DNA of 64,000 nt from Hyphomicrobiaceae bacterium (lineage in GTDB: Bacteria; Pseudomonadota; Alphaproteobacteria; Rhizobiales; Hyphomicrobiaceae), in assembly GCA_041397645.1 (NCBI GenBank), contig JAWKWE010000004.1, forward strand, positions 372,001-436,000, written 5' to 3'. Below the pieces are notes generated by a model, which did not search any database, was not told where the DNA came from, and saw nothing but the letters and a program-made list of their open reading frames with translations. The position numbers were made by a program, and so were the translations under genes. Below are positions 27,857 to 37,184 of this stretch, in pieces (the first letter of the stretch is position 1; every line of letters starts with the position of its first letter).

Positions 27857-29309
27857 CGGGGCGAACCTCATCGAGTGCAGCGCTGAGCGCCTGGTGATCA
27901 GAAAACGGGATGACTTTTGTGCCAATGATCTGGCCGGTTTCATGGCCCTTGCCGGCAACAAGCACCACGTCGCCTTTGCCCATCATTTTCACAGCCGTCG
28001 CAATTGCTTCGGCACGGTCACCGATTTCCATTGCGCCCTTTGCTCCGTTGAGAATTTCGGCGCGGATGTCGGCCGGTGTCTCTGTGCGCGGGTTGTCGTC
28101 GGTGACAATTGTAACGTCAGCTTTCTCAACTGAGATCTGCCCCATAATGGCGCGTTTGCCCTTGTCGCGGTCGCCACCGCAACCGAAAACACAAATGAGC
28201 TTGCCGGTCGCGAACGGACGGCACGCATCGAGCGCCGCAGTCAACGCCTCGGGCTTATGTGCATAATCGACAATCGCGAGGCCCCCTTTGGCCTCGCCCA
28301 CGATTTCGAGTCGGCCCGGCACGCCGCGCAATCTTTCCAAAACGGCCAGCACTGCATCTGGGTTCTCTCCAGCGGCAATGGCAAGCCCGGCTGCGGTCAA
28401 AGCGTTCTCAGCTTGATACGCGCCAACGAGGGGAAGTCGGATCGAATATCTCTTGCCGAATGCCTCAACCTCCAAGGCTTGCGCGAACCCTTCATTCTTT
28501 AATGACACCCGACGAAGCGTGTCGCCCTTAGCGCCGGTGGTTATGATGCGCAATCCCCGCGCCTCGGCGGCCGCCACAACACGGTCGGCAAATGCTCCAT
28601 CTGAATTGACGACCGCAGTCTGCCCCGGCTCCAGAAGTTCAGTAAAAAGGCGCAGCTTGGCGGCGAGATAGTCTTCGACGGTGGGATGATAATCCATGTG
28701 ATCGCGACCCAAATTCGTGAAGGCCGCGACCGTCAGCTTCACTCCATCGAGCCTGTGCTGATCAAGGCCGTGCGAGGAAGCCTCAAACGCAAGATGCGTA
28801 ATGCCCTCCTGCGCCAACGCATCAAGTGTGGCGTGTAGCGTCACCGGATCTGGCGTCGTCAATGAGCCATAAATGGCCTCATCGGGCTTGATAAGGCCAA
28901 TGGTCCCCAGCGAGGCCGCGCGATGCCCAAGAGCGGTGAAAATCTGACGTGTGAAATCGGCAACCGACGTTTTGCCGCTTGTCCCCGTGACGGCAACCGA
29001 AGTGCCAGGTTGTCCAGGATGCAATCGCGACGCAATCAAAGCTAGCGCGCGACGCGGATTTGCGACGCGCAAGACAACGCTGCTGCCCGTGTCGGCGATA
29101 CTCTTGTCGGCGCCCACGAGGATGGCGGCAGCCCCGCGCGCAATCGCGTCCGGAATATAGAGAGCGCCGTCGGTCTTAGTGCCGGGGAGAGCTGCAAAAA
29201 TAACGCCGGGGCCTGCATTGGAGCTGGAGGCCGTGATCCCGCGAATTTCCAGCTCGCGCGCCTCTTTGGGAAGGGCAACCTCGGCCGGCACCACATCTTG
29301 CAAGCGCAT
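27846..29309 (-). CDS. murE: UDP-N-acetylmuramoyl-tripeptide synthetase (meso-diaminopimelate adding)
   Basis: Mur ligase adding the third stem residue. From the ATG at 29309 it has 487 residues. It shows the N-terminal GITASSSNAGPGVIFAALPG, the ATP loop VTGTSGKTSVADFTRQ, EASSHGLDQHRLDGV, TNLGRDHMDYHPTVEDYLAAKLRLF, and in the C-terminal domain the motif DDNPRTE. The DNPR form selects meso-diaminopimelate over lysine, so the cell wall is of the usual Gram-negative type. The longer frame to 29345 has an in-frame start but a poorer fit to the family. Confidence 0.97.
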   Translation of the reverse strand: MRLQDVVPAEVALPKEARELEIRGITASSSNAGPGVIFAALPGTKTDGALYIPDAIARGAAAILVGADKSIADTGSSVVLRVANPRRALALIASRLHPGQPGTSVAVTGTSGKTSVADFTRQIFTALGHRAASLGTIGLIKPDEAIYGSLTTPDPVTLHATLDALAQEGITHLAFEASSHGLDQHRLDGVKLTVAAFTNLGRDHMDYHPTVEDYLAAKLRLFTELLEPGQTAVVNSDGAFADRVVAAAEARGLRIITTGAKGDTLRRVSLKNEGFAQALEVEAFGKRYSIRLPLVGAYQAENALTAAGLAIAAGENPDAVLAVLERLRGVPGRLEIVGEAKGGLAIVDYAHKPEALTAALDACRPFATGKLICVFGCGGDRDKGKRAIMGQISVEKADVTIVTDDNPRTETPADIRAEILNGAKGAMEIGDRAEAIATAVKMMGKGDVVLVAGKGHETGQIIGTKVIPFSDHQALSAALDEVRPDGG

Positions 29310-29409
29310 AAAGCTTTCAAAGCCCCATTCGATAGTGCCGCACAAAAACGCACGGAGGTCATCGCTGCTTATTAGTTTGGGTTATGAGAAGCGTCAAACG
29401 CTGACGACA

Positions 29410-31089
29410 CTACTGTGTCGTAGAAACCGCAACGGGGGCGACACCGAGTTGCGGCGCAATCCTGGCCACGAGCCGCGCCGTCGTGGGAGCTGCATTGGTT
29501 GACGCCGTGCGATGCCCGCCGCTCTCCTCATTGGCCTGGGGCTCGAACAGCAAAACGAACGTCAGATATTGGGGTTGGTCCATCGGAAACGCCCCGATGA
29601 ACGACGAAATTACGGCCTTGTCCTTGTACCTGCCATTGTCGGCGCGCTCAGCCGTGCCTGTTTTTCCGCCAACACGATATCCTGACGCCTCGGCGCGCTT
29701 TCCTGTGCCTGAGGGGGCCAAAACATTCAAACGAAACAGACGCGCTATCTCCCGGCTCGTCAGCTCAGATGTCACAATCTCGGGTTTCGCCGCCGGATCC
29801 GCAAAGCGCAGGAAGCGCGGAGTGACCTTTCTACCCCCGTTCAGAACCGTGGCTGCCGCAGAGGCGAATTGCAACGGCGAAACCGCGATGCCGTGGCCAT
29901 AGCTCATGGTCATAAGCTCGATCTGATCGACCCGCTTGGGAAGTTGCGGCAGACCGAGCGGCCCCGCCTCGGTCTTCATGGGACTTGTGATGCCGGCACG
30001 GCGAAGAAAGTCCATGAAGCGATCTGGGCCAGCCTGCACGGCCAACATGGCCGCGCCGACGTTGGAGGAATGCGTAAAGATCTCCTCCACCGACAACGGC
30101 CTGTCGGAGGTATGGAAATCGCTGATTGTAAATCGACCTGCCGTCAACGGCTTGCGCACATCGAGAATAGTCGCCGATGTCGCCAGACCTTCATCAAGCG
30201 CCATGGCGACGGTGAGCGTTTTGAATACGGAACCCAATTCATAGGTCCCAGTCATGACCCGGTCTATGTGCTTTGGATCGAGCGCCGTCTGAGGAAACAG
30301 CGGATCGACACGCGGGAGCGATGCGCTGGCAATCACCTCACCCGTTCGGATATCCATCACGAGACCGGCGGCAGCGTGCGACGCGTAGAGCCCCATCGCA
30401 GTTTCCAGCTCATCTTCCAATGAATGCTGCACACCGATATCGAGCGATAGGCGCACCGGAGCATGGTCGGAAAATTCCGCGGTGTGCACGCCTTCAACCG
30501 CACCGCTATCATCGATCCACTTTTCGATGCCCGCCACACCCTTGTTGTCGATGTTGACGCCACCCAGCACATGACCGGCAAGTTCGCCGCCCGGATAGGC
30601 GCGACGCAACTCTTTGCGAAAACCTAGGCTTGGCAGCCCGAGATCGTGGACCTTCTGCGCGATCTGTGGAGACAGCCCGCGGCGAATCCAAAGAAAACGT
30701 CGTGACCGGTCGGACAGATCGTTGCGCAACTGGCGCGCATCGATATCAGGCAGCACCGTTGAAAGCTTCTCGACAAGTTCGTCGCGATCGAGCACGAGGG
30801 CGGGATCTACGAACAGCGAGGGGACTTCAACATCGGTTGCGAGCAGACGTCCATTGCGATCGATGATGTCTGGCCGCGCGAAATTCGTCGGGACTGCTTC
30901 GGTCAACGCTAGTGTAGTGCGCACGGCGTTTTCACGCACGCCCATCGAAACAAGCTGTGTGGCGACCGCGCTGAAAGCCATCATCATGCCCAAGGCGAGC
31001 AGGACGTTGCCGATCCTCGGACGGCGGGGCCGACCCTCAGATGGAAGGCGCGGCGCAATATTCGGAGTGATGACGACACGCCGGCGCAT
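29410..31089 (-). CDS. ftsI: Septal peptidoglycan transpeptidase FtsI (PBP3)
   Basis: Division-specific class B penicillin-binding protein, anchored by one N-terminal helix at about residues 28-50. The 559 residues hold a pedestal domain (ARPDIIDRNGRLLATDVEVPSLFVDP) and a transpeptidase domain with all three active-site motifs: SVFK at 287-290, SSN at 341-343 and KTG at 476-478. A basic, Arg/Pro-rich cytoplasmic tail of about 27 residues leads the helix. It follows ftsL after 2 bp and precedes murE by about 100 bp. Confidence 0.97.
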   Translation of the reverse strand: MRRRVVITPNIAPRLPSEGRPRRPRIGNVLLALGMMMAFSAVATQLVSMGVRENAVRTTLALTEAVPTNFARPDIIDRNGRLLATDVEVPSLFVDPALVLDRDELVEKLSTVLPDIDARQLRNDLSDRSRRFLWIRRGLSPQIAQKVHDLGLPSLGFRKELRRAYPGGELAGHVLGGVNIDNKGVAGIEKWIDDSGAVEGVHTAEFSDHAPVRLSLDIGVQHSLEDELETAMGLYASHAAAGLVMDIRTGEVIASASLPRVDPLFPQTALDPKHIDRVMTGTYELGSVFKTLTVAMALDEGLATSATILDVRKPLTAGRFTISDFHTSDRPLSVEEIFTHSSNVGAAMLAVQAGPDRFMDFLRRAGITSPMKTEAGPLGLPQLPKRVDQIELMTMSYGHGIAVSPLQFASAAATVLNGGRKVTPRFLRFADPAAKPEIVTSELTSREIARLFRLNVLAPSGTGKRAEASGYRVGGKTGTAERADNGRYKDKAVISSFIGAFPMDQPQYLTFVLLFEPQANEESGGHRTASTNAAPTTARLVARIAPQLGVAPVAVSTTQ

Positions 31090-31091
31090 GT

Positions 31092-31382
31092 TCAGCGGCT
31101 TTCCCCGATTTCATTGCCGAGGCTGGCGCGCGCGGAAGGAGAAACCTGATCGGCGCGCGGCGGCACCAACCCCAGAGCACGCGCGTAGGGATCGATGCGC
31201 TCCGGACGGCTCAAATGACCTTTTTCCGCCTTGAGCACAGCGATGTCGCTGCGTGCGCGACGCGCAATCTGCTCCTTCTCCTGCACCCGCGCTTCCAGCC
31301 GGCGCGTATCGTAGCTCAGGCTATAGAGAAGAAAGGCGCTGGAGAGAGCCAAAAAAAAAGCCGCGAAGTTGAGTACGCGCAT
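31092..31382 (-). CDS. ftsL: Cell division protein FtsL
   Basis: Small bitopic divisome protein, 96 residues from the ATG at 31382. A short cytoplasmic tip is followed by one membrane helix (residues about 4-24, LNFAAFFLALSSAFLLYSLSY) and a charged coiled coil (YDTRRLEARVQEKEQIARRARSDIAVLKAEKGHLSRPERIDPYARALGL). The pattern of coiled coil then PERIDPYARALGL is typical of alphaproteobacterial FtsL. The frame is open upstream to 31487 but overlaps rsmH there. Identity rests on position between rsmH and ftsI plus topology, as the family is poorly conserved. Confidence 0.9.
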   Translation of the reverse strand: MRVLNFAAFFLALSSAFLLYSLSYDTRRLEARVQEKEQIARRARSDIAVLKAEKGHLSRPERIDPYARALGLVPPRADQVSPSARASLGNEIGESR

Positions 31383-31411
31383 GAACAACTCCCTGGCGGA
31401 ACTTGCCTGCT

Positions 31412-32470
31412 TCAGCCGGCCGGCGAGGGCACCTCGAGCGCGGCGAGATCGAGCGCGTGAGTCGGTTCGCCGGTTCGGATCGCCCACCGCAACCGTGCCG
31501 AGCGGGCACGCGGGTTCAGATCCAATTCACCTTTAGAAGGTGTTAACGGGCGAGAGTTAAGAAAGCGAAAACTCGGAAGCTCGGATTTTATCGATTGCAC
31601 CGGTAAATGGCGCGAAACGCCGATTTCCTTGCCCGTTCGGGCCGCAAAAAATTTCTTAACGATGCGATCCTCCAGCGAGTGGAAGGTCACCACCGCCAGC
31701 CGCCCTTCGGGCTTCAGGATCGATTCGGCTGCCGATAGCGCGCGGGCCAACTCTCCCAGCTCGTCGTTCACATAGATCCGCAGAGCCTGAAACGTACGGG
31801 TCGCGGGATGCCTGCCATCGACCTTACGGCCGTGGAAAACCCGCAGCACTGTATCGGCCAGTTCCAGAGTCCGGCTGAAGGGCTTTTGCGCTCGCTCCCT
31901 CACGATCGCACGCGCAATAGCGCGCGAACGGCGCTCCTCGCCGTAAACGTAGATGACATTGGCGATGTCTTCTTCATCGGCGCTGTTGAGAAAGTCGGCA
32001 GCACTCTCGCCTTGCGCACTCATGCGCATATCGAGCGGTCCATCATTCTGGAAGGAGAAGCCGCGCTCGGCCTCATCGAGCTGCATGGACGAAACGCCGA
32101 TGTCGAGCACGACTGCGTCGACCAGCGGTCCACCCGGTTGGCTTAAACCCGCGCCGAAGGTTTCGGCAGCGATGTCTGCCATCTCACTGAACGGCGCTTC
32201 GACGAGCGTGAGACGGCCTTCGTAACGTGCAATAAGCGCAGCGCCGTCACGAACCGCACGCGGATCGCGATCAAGCGCCAGAACGCGGCAGTCCGCGGCG
32301 TCCAGAATGGCCGATGTATATCCGCCGGCGCCAAAAGTCCCGTCTATGATAAGGTCGCCGTCTTTGGGGGCGAGGCTCTCGATGACTTCCGAGAGCAACA
32401 CGGGGATATGGCGCCGACTATCCCTCTCAGTGGCGCCTGACACTACCCTGGACGACCTGGGCCGCGTCAT
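31412..32470 (-). CDS. rsmH: 16S rRNA (cytosine-N4) methyltransferase RsmH
   Basis: Methylates the N4 of C1402 of 16S rRNA (E. coli numbering). The 352-residue protein begins with HIPVLLSEVIESLAPKDGDLIIDGTFGAGGYTSAIL, where DGTFGAGGYT is the S-adenosylmethionine loop. Further family motifs are VLDIGVSSMQLDEAERGFSFQNDGPLDMRM, ATRTFQALRIYVNDELGEL and VTFHSLEDRIVK. The start overlaps the mraZ stop by 4 bp. Older literature calls the gene mraW. Confidence 0.97.
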   Translation of the reverse strand: MTRPRSSRVVSGATERDSRRHIPVLLSEVIESLAPKDGDLIIDGTFGAGGYTSAILDAADCRVLALDRDPRAVRDGAALIARYEGRLTLVEAPFSEMADIAAETFGAGLSQPGGPLVDAVVLDIGVSSMQLDEAERGFSFQNDGPLDMRMSAQGESAADFLNSADEEDIANVIYVYGEERRSRAIARAIVRERAQKPFSRTLELADTVLRVFHGRKVDGRHPATRTFQALRIYVNDELGELARALSAAESILKPEGRLAVVTFHSLEDRIVKKFFAARTGKEIGVSRHLPVQSIKSELPSFRFLNSRPLTPSKGELDLNPRARSARLRWAIRTGEPTHALDLAALEVPSPAG

Positions 32471-32961
32471 CCCCGTGCTCCCTCGTCACCGTCGTCGCCT
32501 TGCGTGCGACGGCTCCCCGCGCCAAAAAGTTTGCGAGTGGATTGCACTTTGCTGCGGGCGAGCGCGCGGCGCTTTTCAAAGGCGCCCGGTTCCCACATTT
32601 GAAACTTGTCGCCAAGACCGACAAAAGTAACTTGACCGTCGAGCCCCGCGTGGCGGCGAAGCGCTTCAGGAAGGACGATGCGGCCGTCCCCATCGATGCT
32701 GAGGACCTGGACGTCGCCGTAGAGCGCGACAGAGAGTTCGTCTCGCTCGTCCGAATAGTCCGGCAAGCCCGAGAGAAGCCCATCGATTTTGTTCGCAAGT
32801 CTTTCGCCGCCTGCATCGAGAGCCGGAGCGTCGAGCGAGGGGTAGCAGTAGATGCCGCCGGCATAGCCGTCGCGCTCGAGCACGGCGCGGAATGGCGCTG
32901 GAATGGAGACCCGTCCCTTGGCGTCGATCTTGTTGGTGTATGTCGAGACAAAGCGGTCCAT
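32467..32961 (-). CDS. mraZ: Transcriptional regulator MraZ
   Basis: DNA-binding protein of the SpoVT-AbrB fold and first gene of the dcw cluster; in E. coli it represses its own promoter by binding TGGGN repeats. The 164 residues contain two AbrB-like halves: MDRFVSTYTNKIDAKGRVSIPAPFRAVLE, and SIDGDGRIVLPEALRRHAGLDGQVTFVGLGDKFQMW. The 25-residue Arg/Lys-rich C-terminal tail is longer than in short members. Four TGGG motifs lie 250-320 bp upstream. Confidence 0.95.
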   Translation of the reverse strand: MDRFVSTYTNKIDAKGRVSIPAPFRAVLERDGYAGGIYCYPSLDAPALDAGGERLANKIDGLLSGLPDYSDERDELSVALYGDVQVLSIDGDGRIVLPEALRRHAGLDGQVTFVGLGDKFQMWEPGAFEKRRALARSKVQSTRKLFGAGSRRTQGDDGDEGARG

Positions 32962-33474
32962 CCCTTTTTGAGCTGCGCAGCACCCTCCACACTCAACTCG
33001 GTCGGCTGCGCATTGGGCAGACCAGACCTGAACTTCACTTGCTCGTTACGCCGGGAGCCTTCTGCCGCATGCCTTTGTGTAAATGGCGCCCGCAGCAGGG
33101 GCTCGAATTCTCACGTACCCTCACCGGGTGGACCGTGGCGGTCGCTCTATTCCGGGCCCTCTTTCCGAAACGGCGCCCAGCCACGGATCCATACCCGGTG
33201 CGGTCGGGTATTTATGGGATGACATGGAATATCCTGGGCGTCAACGGAATGTTAACGCATTCTCATGGGGAAAATTGGGTGTGCGCTCCGCGCGCCACGA
33301 CAATGACGTTCTTTTTCTCTTTTCGAGCAATATCGGTAACGGGGTGTTGTCCAGCTTCCTGACCGTCGGCTCCACGATCAGCGGAACCGTGCGCAGCGTG
33401 CCGCGTTTTGAAGCCATACGCAGCGCATAGTGCCGCGTTGAAAAACCACTCTCATCAAATTTCAGGAGTCCGAC
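32962..33474. promoter_or_regulatory. Divergent promoter region between mraZ and dps
   Basis: A 513-bp region with no convincing gene, which must hold the dcw promoter (leftwards) and the dps promoter (rightwards). TGGG motifs occur on the plus strand at 33215, 33235, 33266 and 33276; the last pair reads TGGGG-AAAAT-TGGGT, exactly the TGGGN-N5-TGGGN spacing described for MraZ boxes. The dps ribosome site (CAGGAGTCCGAC) ends the region. No clear sigma-70 hexamer pair with proper spacing was found by eye. Confidence 0.45.
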
Positions 33475-34047
33475 ATGGACAAAGCTCAAGAGTCGGAACT
33501 GCGCGCGCGCAGCAAGGTGCCGAAGGCAAACGGCGACCACAAAGGCATGGCAGATCTTGCAACGCCGACCGACCTCAAGAAGCGCGACGTCAAGCAGGTT
33601 GCCGAAACACTCAACGGCCTAGTCGCTGATGCGTTCGCTCTCTACCTCAAGACAAAGAATTTCCATTGGCATGTCAGCGGACCGAATTTCCGCGACTACC
33701 ATTTACTGCTCGACGAACAGGCAACACAGATTTTCGCATCTATCGATCCACTGGCCGAACGGGTCCGCAAGCTCGGCGAAAAGACAGTGCGTTCGCTAAG
33801 CGAAGTGGAGCGGCTTTCGAGCATCAAGGGCAATGAATCGAACTTCGTCCCGCCGAGCGAAATGATCAACGAGTTGCTTGCCGACAACCGCACGATGGCC
33901 GAAGCCATGCGCAAGGCTCACAAAGTTTGTGACGATGCCGACGACGTTGGCAGCGCCGCCTTGCTTGAAGTTTATATCGACGAGACCGAACGGCGGATCT
34001 GGTTCCTATTCGAGACGGCTCGCACGGCCGAGCAGTCCGGACATTGA
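33475..34047 (+). CDS. dps: Dps-family DNA-protecting ferritin
   Basis: Dodecameric iron-storing protein that oxidises Fe(II) with hydrogen peroxide and protects DNA in stress. The 190-residue protein has an N-terminal Lys/Arg-rich tail of about 30 residues, which in this family binds DNA, then the four-helix core. The ferroxidase site at the dimer interface is visible: FHWHVSGPNFRDYHLLLDEQATQIFASIDPLAERVRKLG, with His, His, Asp and Glu ligands. A good ribosome site lies before the ATG. The gene is monocistronic or transcribed with the following DUF2380 gene. Confidence 0.95.
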   Translation: MDKAQESELRARSKVPKANGDHKGMADLATPTDLKKRDVKQVAETLNGLVADAFALYLKTKNFHWHVSGPNFRDYHLLLDEQATQIFASIDPLAERVRKLGEKTVRSLSEVERLSSIKGNESNFVPPSEMINELLADNRTMAEAMRKAHKVCDDADDVGSAALLEVYIDETERRIWFLFETARTAEQSGH

Positions 34048-34060
34048 AGTTAGAACCAGC

Positions 34061-34600
34061 ATGAATGTGCCCGGAAAAGCTGCAGTTTTGTTCGTGCTGT
34101 ATGCCCTGCTTGCCTGGGGTTCGGCCGCTTCGGCGGCACCTCAGGCGGCAGCGGGCGTAGAACCGCCTCGCGTGGCGTTTCTTGGCGTTGTCCTTCAGAA
34201 CGATAACGAGGGCTTTGAGCCCACGACCGACGCTGAGCGCACGCGCATGAAGGCGCTAGAAACGCAGTTCAAGACGTCATTGGCATCGGCTGGCGTCGCG
34301 ACATTCGCTAACCTCCCAGACCAAATGCGCAAGAAAATCGCAAAGGGGCAGACCATCGGCGAATGCCACGGGTGCGAACTGGATTACGCGCGTCAACTTG
34401 ATGCGTCGGAAGTTGCCTGGATCAAGGTGCAAAAGGTGTCAAACCTGATCCTCAACATGAACGTTTACATCGGTGACGCTCGAACCGGAAAATTCATCTT
34501 CGCGCACAGCGTCGACATCCGCGGTAATACGGATGAGAGTTGGCGGCGTAGCCTCAAATATCTGCTCGATAACTACTTGCTGCCGCAGCTGACCGGATAA
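34061..34600 (+). CDS. DUF2380 exported protein
   Basis: A 179-residue protein starting 13 bp after dps. A Sec signal peptide covers residues 1-25 (AAVLFVLYALLAWGSAASA, then A-P). The mature part (PPRVAFLGVVLQNDNEGFEPTTDAERTRMKALETQF) matches DUF2380, a family of small periplasmic proteins whose fold resembles the start of periplasmic stress proteins; function is unknown. Two Cys in GECHGCELDYARQLDASEVAW form a CxxC pair that might be a disulphide or metal site. Ends LLDNYLLPQLTG. Confidence 0.8.
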   Translation: MNVPGKAAVLFVLYALLAWGSAASAAPQAAAGVEPPRVAFLGVVLQNDNEGFEPTTDAERTRMKALETQFKTSLASAGVATFANLPDQMRKKIAKGQTIGECHGCELDYARQLDASEVAWIKVQKVSNLILNMNVYIGDARTGKFIFAHSVDIRGNTDESWRRSLKYLLDNYLLPQLTG

Positions 34601-34603
34601 GTT

Positions 34604-35464
34604 TTAGATGATGCTTTTGGCATAGAGATCCGTACGGCGATCACGGAAAAACCCCCAATCAGCGCGATAGCTCTCGATTTCCGTCAGATTGAAGGTGTGC
34701 ACCAGGACGCCTTCATCCTTATCGCCAAAGATCTTCACTAGCTCACCCGTATGATCGGCGATGAACGAATGGCCATAGAAGCGTTGCTTGGCGCCAGCAT
34801 TGTCTTCAAGACCTATGCGGTTTGACGCGACCACCGGAATGGCGTTTGAGACCGCGTGTCCTTGCATCGCGCGTTGCCACCGCCCGTGCGTATCGAGCGC
34901 GCCATCGTAAGGCTCTGAGCCAATTGCCGTAGGATAGAAAAGAACCTCTGCGCCCTGTAGCGCCATGGCGCGTGCGCACTCTGGATACCACTGATCCCAA
35001 CAGATCCCGACGCCGATGCGCCCGTACTTTGTCGTCCAGGCCTTGAAGCCCGTATCGCCAGGGCGGAAATAGTACTTTTCCTGATACCCCGGGCCGTCGG
35101 GAATGTGGCTCTTACGGTAGAGCCCAAGAACTTCGCCATCGGCGTCGGCAATCACGACCGAGTTGTAATAGCGCGGGCCGTCCTTCTCGAAGATCGAAAT
35201 CGGGATAACGACCTTCAGTTCCTTTGCGAGCTTCTTCAGCGCCAGCACGCATGGATGCTGATCGGCTGGATAAGCCGTCTCGAACCACTTGGGGTTCTGC
35301 TCGGTGCAGAAGTAGATTCCCTGGAACAGCTCTGACGGGAGGATCACCTGCGCACCCGACTTTGCGGCCTCACGAATGAAGCCCTCGGTGCGCGCGATGT
35401 TGTCCTTCATGTCGTGGCCGTACGCTGTTTGGATTGCGCCGACCGACAATGTGCGCGATTTCAT
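34604..35464 (-). CDS. aguB: N-carbamoylputrescine amidohydrolase
   Basis: Nitrilase-superfamily enzyme that converts N-carbamoylputrescine to putrescine, CO2 and ammonia. From the ATG at 35464 it has 286 residues. The catalytic triad regions are visible: Glu in VILPSELFQGIYFCTEQ, Lys in YRKSHIPDGPGYQEKYYF, and Cys in RIGVGICWDQWYPECARAM. The product IYFCTEQNPKWFETA stretch is characteristic of AguB rather than other nitrilases. The start lies one base after the aguA stop, so the pair is coupled. Confidence 0.95.
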   Translation of the reverse strand: MKSRTLSVGAIQTAYGHDMKDNIARTEGFIREAAKSGAQVILPSELFQGIYFCTEQNPKWFETAYPADQHPCVLALKKLAKELKVVIPISIFEKDGPRYYNSVVIADADGEVLGLYRKSHIPDGPGYQEKYYFRPGDTGFKAWTTKYGRIGVGICWDQWYPECARAMALQGAEVLFYPTAIGSEPYDGALDTHGRWQRAMQGHAVSNAIPVVASNRIGLEDNAGAKQRFYGHSFIADHTGELVKIFGDKDEGVLVHTFNLTEIESYRADWGFFRDRRTDLYAKSII

Positions 35465-35465
35465 C

Positions 35466-36494
35466 TCAGACGGGCTCCTGCTGCGTGATGCAATGGAATG
35501 AACCGCCGCCCGCCTCACCCGAGCCAAGCAGCCCGCGCGACGACACACCAACAACTTTGCGACCGGGAAACACGGTGCGCAGCGCCTCCAGCGCGGCGGC
35601 CTGGGTTGGCGTGCCGTAGACCGGCACAACGACGACGCCATTGGCGATGATGAAATTCATGTGCGATGCCGGCGAGATCTCTCCGGCCGGATTGCGATAG
35701 AGGCCGACGCCCGGAATACGCACGACATCGAGCTTGCGCCCGGCCGCGTCGGTCGCCCCTTCGAGCGCCGCGGCAATCGCATTCAACGTCTCGGCATTGG
35801 GATCATCGGGTCCAGCCGGAGCCTGGCATACGACCCGGCCTGGTGCCACGAAGCGAGCAATATTATCGATGTGGCCGTCTGTGTGGTCGTTCTTCAGGCC
35901 TTCGTCGATCCAAATGATCTTGCGGGCGCCAAATGCCTCGGTGAGCGCGACTTCCGCCTGCTCCTTTGTCCAGCCGTTCCGGTTTGGATTGAGTAGCGTC
36001 TGGCGGGTGGTGAGGATGGTCCCTTCGCCGTCCTGATCGACCGCACCGCCTTCAAGCACAAAATTGAAGCGGCGCACGGGCGTGTCGGAAACGCGCGCAA
36101 CGTCATCACCAACGGTGGCGTCATCCGGCAGATCGTATTTTCCGCCCCAGCTGTTCGTCGCAAAGCGCAGCGCCACCGCGTCCCCCGGTCCGCTACGCGC
36201 AAAAATGGGGCCCGTGTCACGCAACCAGATGTCGCCGTACTTGGCGCAAACCAGCTCCGCCGCCTCACCTAGCGCAGCAGTTGCCGTGCTTTCGGCCTCC
36301 GCGCCGTTGACCAGAACGCGCACCTTGTTGCCAGCTGCGTGAAGCGCCTTGACTAGACCGGCCACGTCCGCGCGCGGCGCGGAAAGGTCGCCGTTCCACT
36401 CGTCAGCATCGGCCGGCCAAGCGGTCCAGATTGCCTTTTGCGGCGCCCATTCGGCAGGAACGATTACGTCATATGCGGGCAGTTTGGTGTTCAA
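35466..36494 (-). CDS. aguA: Agmatine deiminase
   Basis: Hydrolyses agmatine to N-carbamoylputrescine and ammonia, the step before AguB. The 342-residue peptidylarginine-deiminase-fold protein shows WTAWPADADEWNGDLSAPRADVAGLVKAL, the active-site region WLRDTGPIFA, NFVLEGGAVDQDGEGT, NDHTDGHIDNIARFV and, near the end, GGGSFHCITQQEP with the catalytic Cys. With aguB it gives a two-gene arginine-decarboxylase-linked route to putrescine; no speA-type gene is seen nearby, so agmatine must come from elsewhere. Confidence 0.96.
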   Translation of the reverse strand: MNTKLPAYDVIVPAEWAPQKAIWTAWPADADEWNGDLSAPRADVAGLVKALHAAGNKVRVLVNGAEAESTATAALGEAAELVCAKYGDIWLRDTGPIFARSGPGDAVALRFATNSWGGKYDLPDDATVGDDVARVSDTPVRRFNFVLEGGAVDQDGEGTILTTRQTLLNPNRNGWTKEQAEVALTEAFGARKIIWIDEGLKNDHTDGHIDNIARFVAPGRVVCQAPAGPDDPNAETLNAIAAALEGATDAAGRKLDVVRIPGVGLYRNPAGEISPASHMNFIIANGVVVVPVYGTPTQAAALEALRTVFPGRKVVGVSSRGLLGSGEAGGGSFHCITQQEPV

Positions 36495-36652
36495 GTCGGC
36501 CTCAATAATGTTGCGCTGCAGCGCGCGGATGTGCTCAGGGGTGCGATGTGAGGCGTGCCTGTGACATTGTCAAGAAATGTAGGGAACTTTGGCGCTTGCG
36601 GTCAGCTCGCGGAACGCGAGTCGGAACCGCCCATCCTAAACACATAAAAATA

Positions 36653-37083
36653 CCAGCCGGCCTGTAAGCCGGGTTCTGTCCAAAGGGTTCATCACCCTTC
36701 TGGACGGCCATTCATCTGGGACGCCTGTCGCCAAGCGCCTCGTGCAATCAACCCGGGCGGGAACGAGTGGACGCGTCTTGCGGCACCGGTTGCCCGGCCC
36801 GCGCGCCCGCCCCTATTTGATCTTGCTCCCGGTGGGGTTTGCCCTGCCGCCGCTGTTACCAGAAGCGCGGTGCGCTCTTACCGCACCTTTTCACCCTTAC
36901 CCACCTCGCAGCGCGAGAGGGGCGGTTTGTTTTCTGTGGCACTTTCCCTGGGGTCGCCCCCGGCGGCCGTTAGCCGCCACCGTGTCCTCTTGGAGCCCGG
37001 ACTTTCCTCTGCCGGGAATTGCTCGCCGCTCCTTTAGGGAGGACTTCGCCACATACTCCGGCAGCGGCCGTCCGGCCGGCTGG
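36653..37083 (-). ncRNA. rnpB: RNase P RNA, bacterial class A
   Basis: Catalytic RNA subunit of ribonuclease P, which trims tRNA 5' ends. On the minus strand the ends pair as P1: CCAGCCGGCC at the 5' end (complement of 37074-37083) with GGCCGGCTGG at the 3' end (complement of 36653-36662). The conserved region near the 5' end, GAGGAAAGTCCGGGCTCC, is seen as its complement at about 36995-37012, and the 3' conserved ACAGAACCCGGCTTA at 36665-36680. The P1 3' strand is followed by ATTTTTAT, which may serve as terminator. Length about 431 nt is normal. Exact ends are uncertain by a few bases. Confidence 0.95.
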
Positions 37084-37184
37084 TGCCCTCAATAAGGGGA
37101 GAGGCGGGGTTGTCGTCAAGACCAATGCATGACTTGGCTCGCAAGACCGTTACCGGCATGATCTCGCGCAAAAAGGGGAACGCG

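Noticed and set aside
26795..27886. A 363-codon plus-strand frame opposite murF
   Set aside because: Shadow of murF; Arg-rich, no recognisable domain.
33241..33540. A 99-codon minus-strand frame between mraZ and dps
   Set aside because: Overlaps the start of dps, has no good ribosome site and no recognisable family; the region is better explained as a divergent promoter region.
36742..37095. Plus-strand protein frame across the RNase P RNA
   Set aside because: The region is clearly rnpB by its P1 pairing and conserved segments; the frame is rich in Pro and Arg and has no family.
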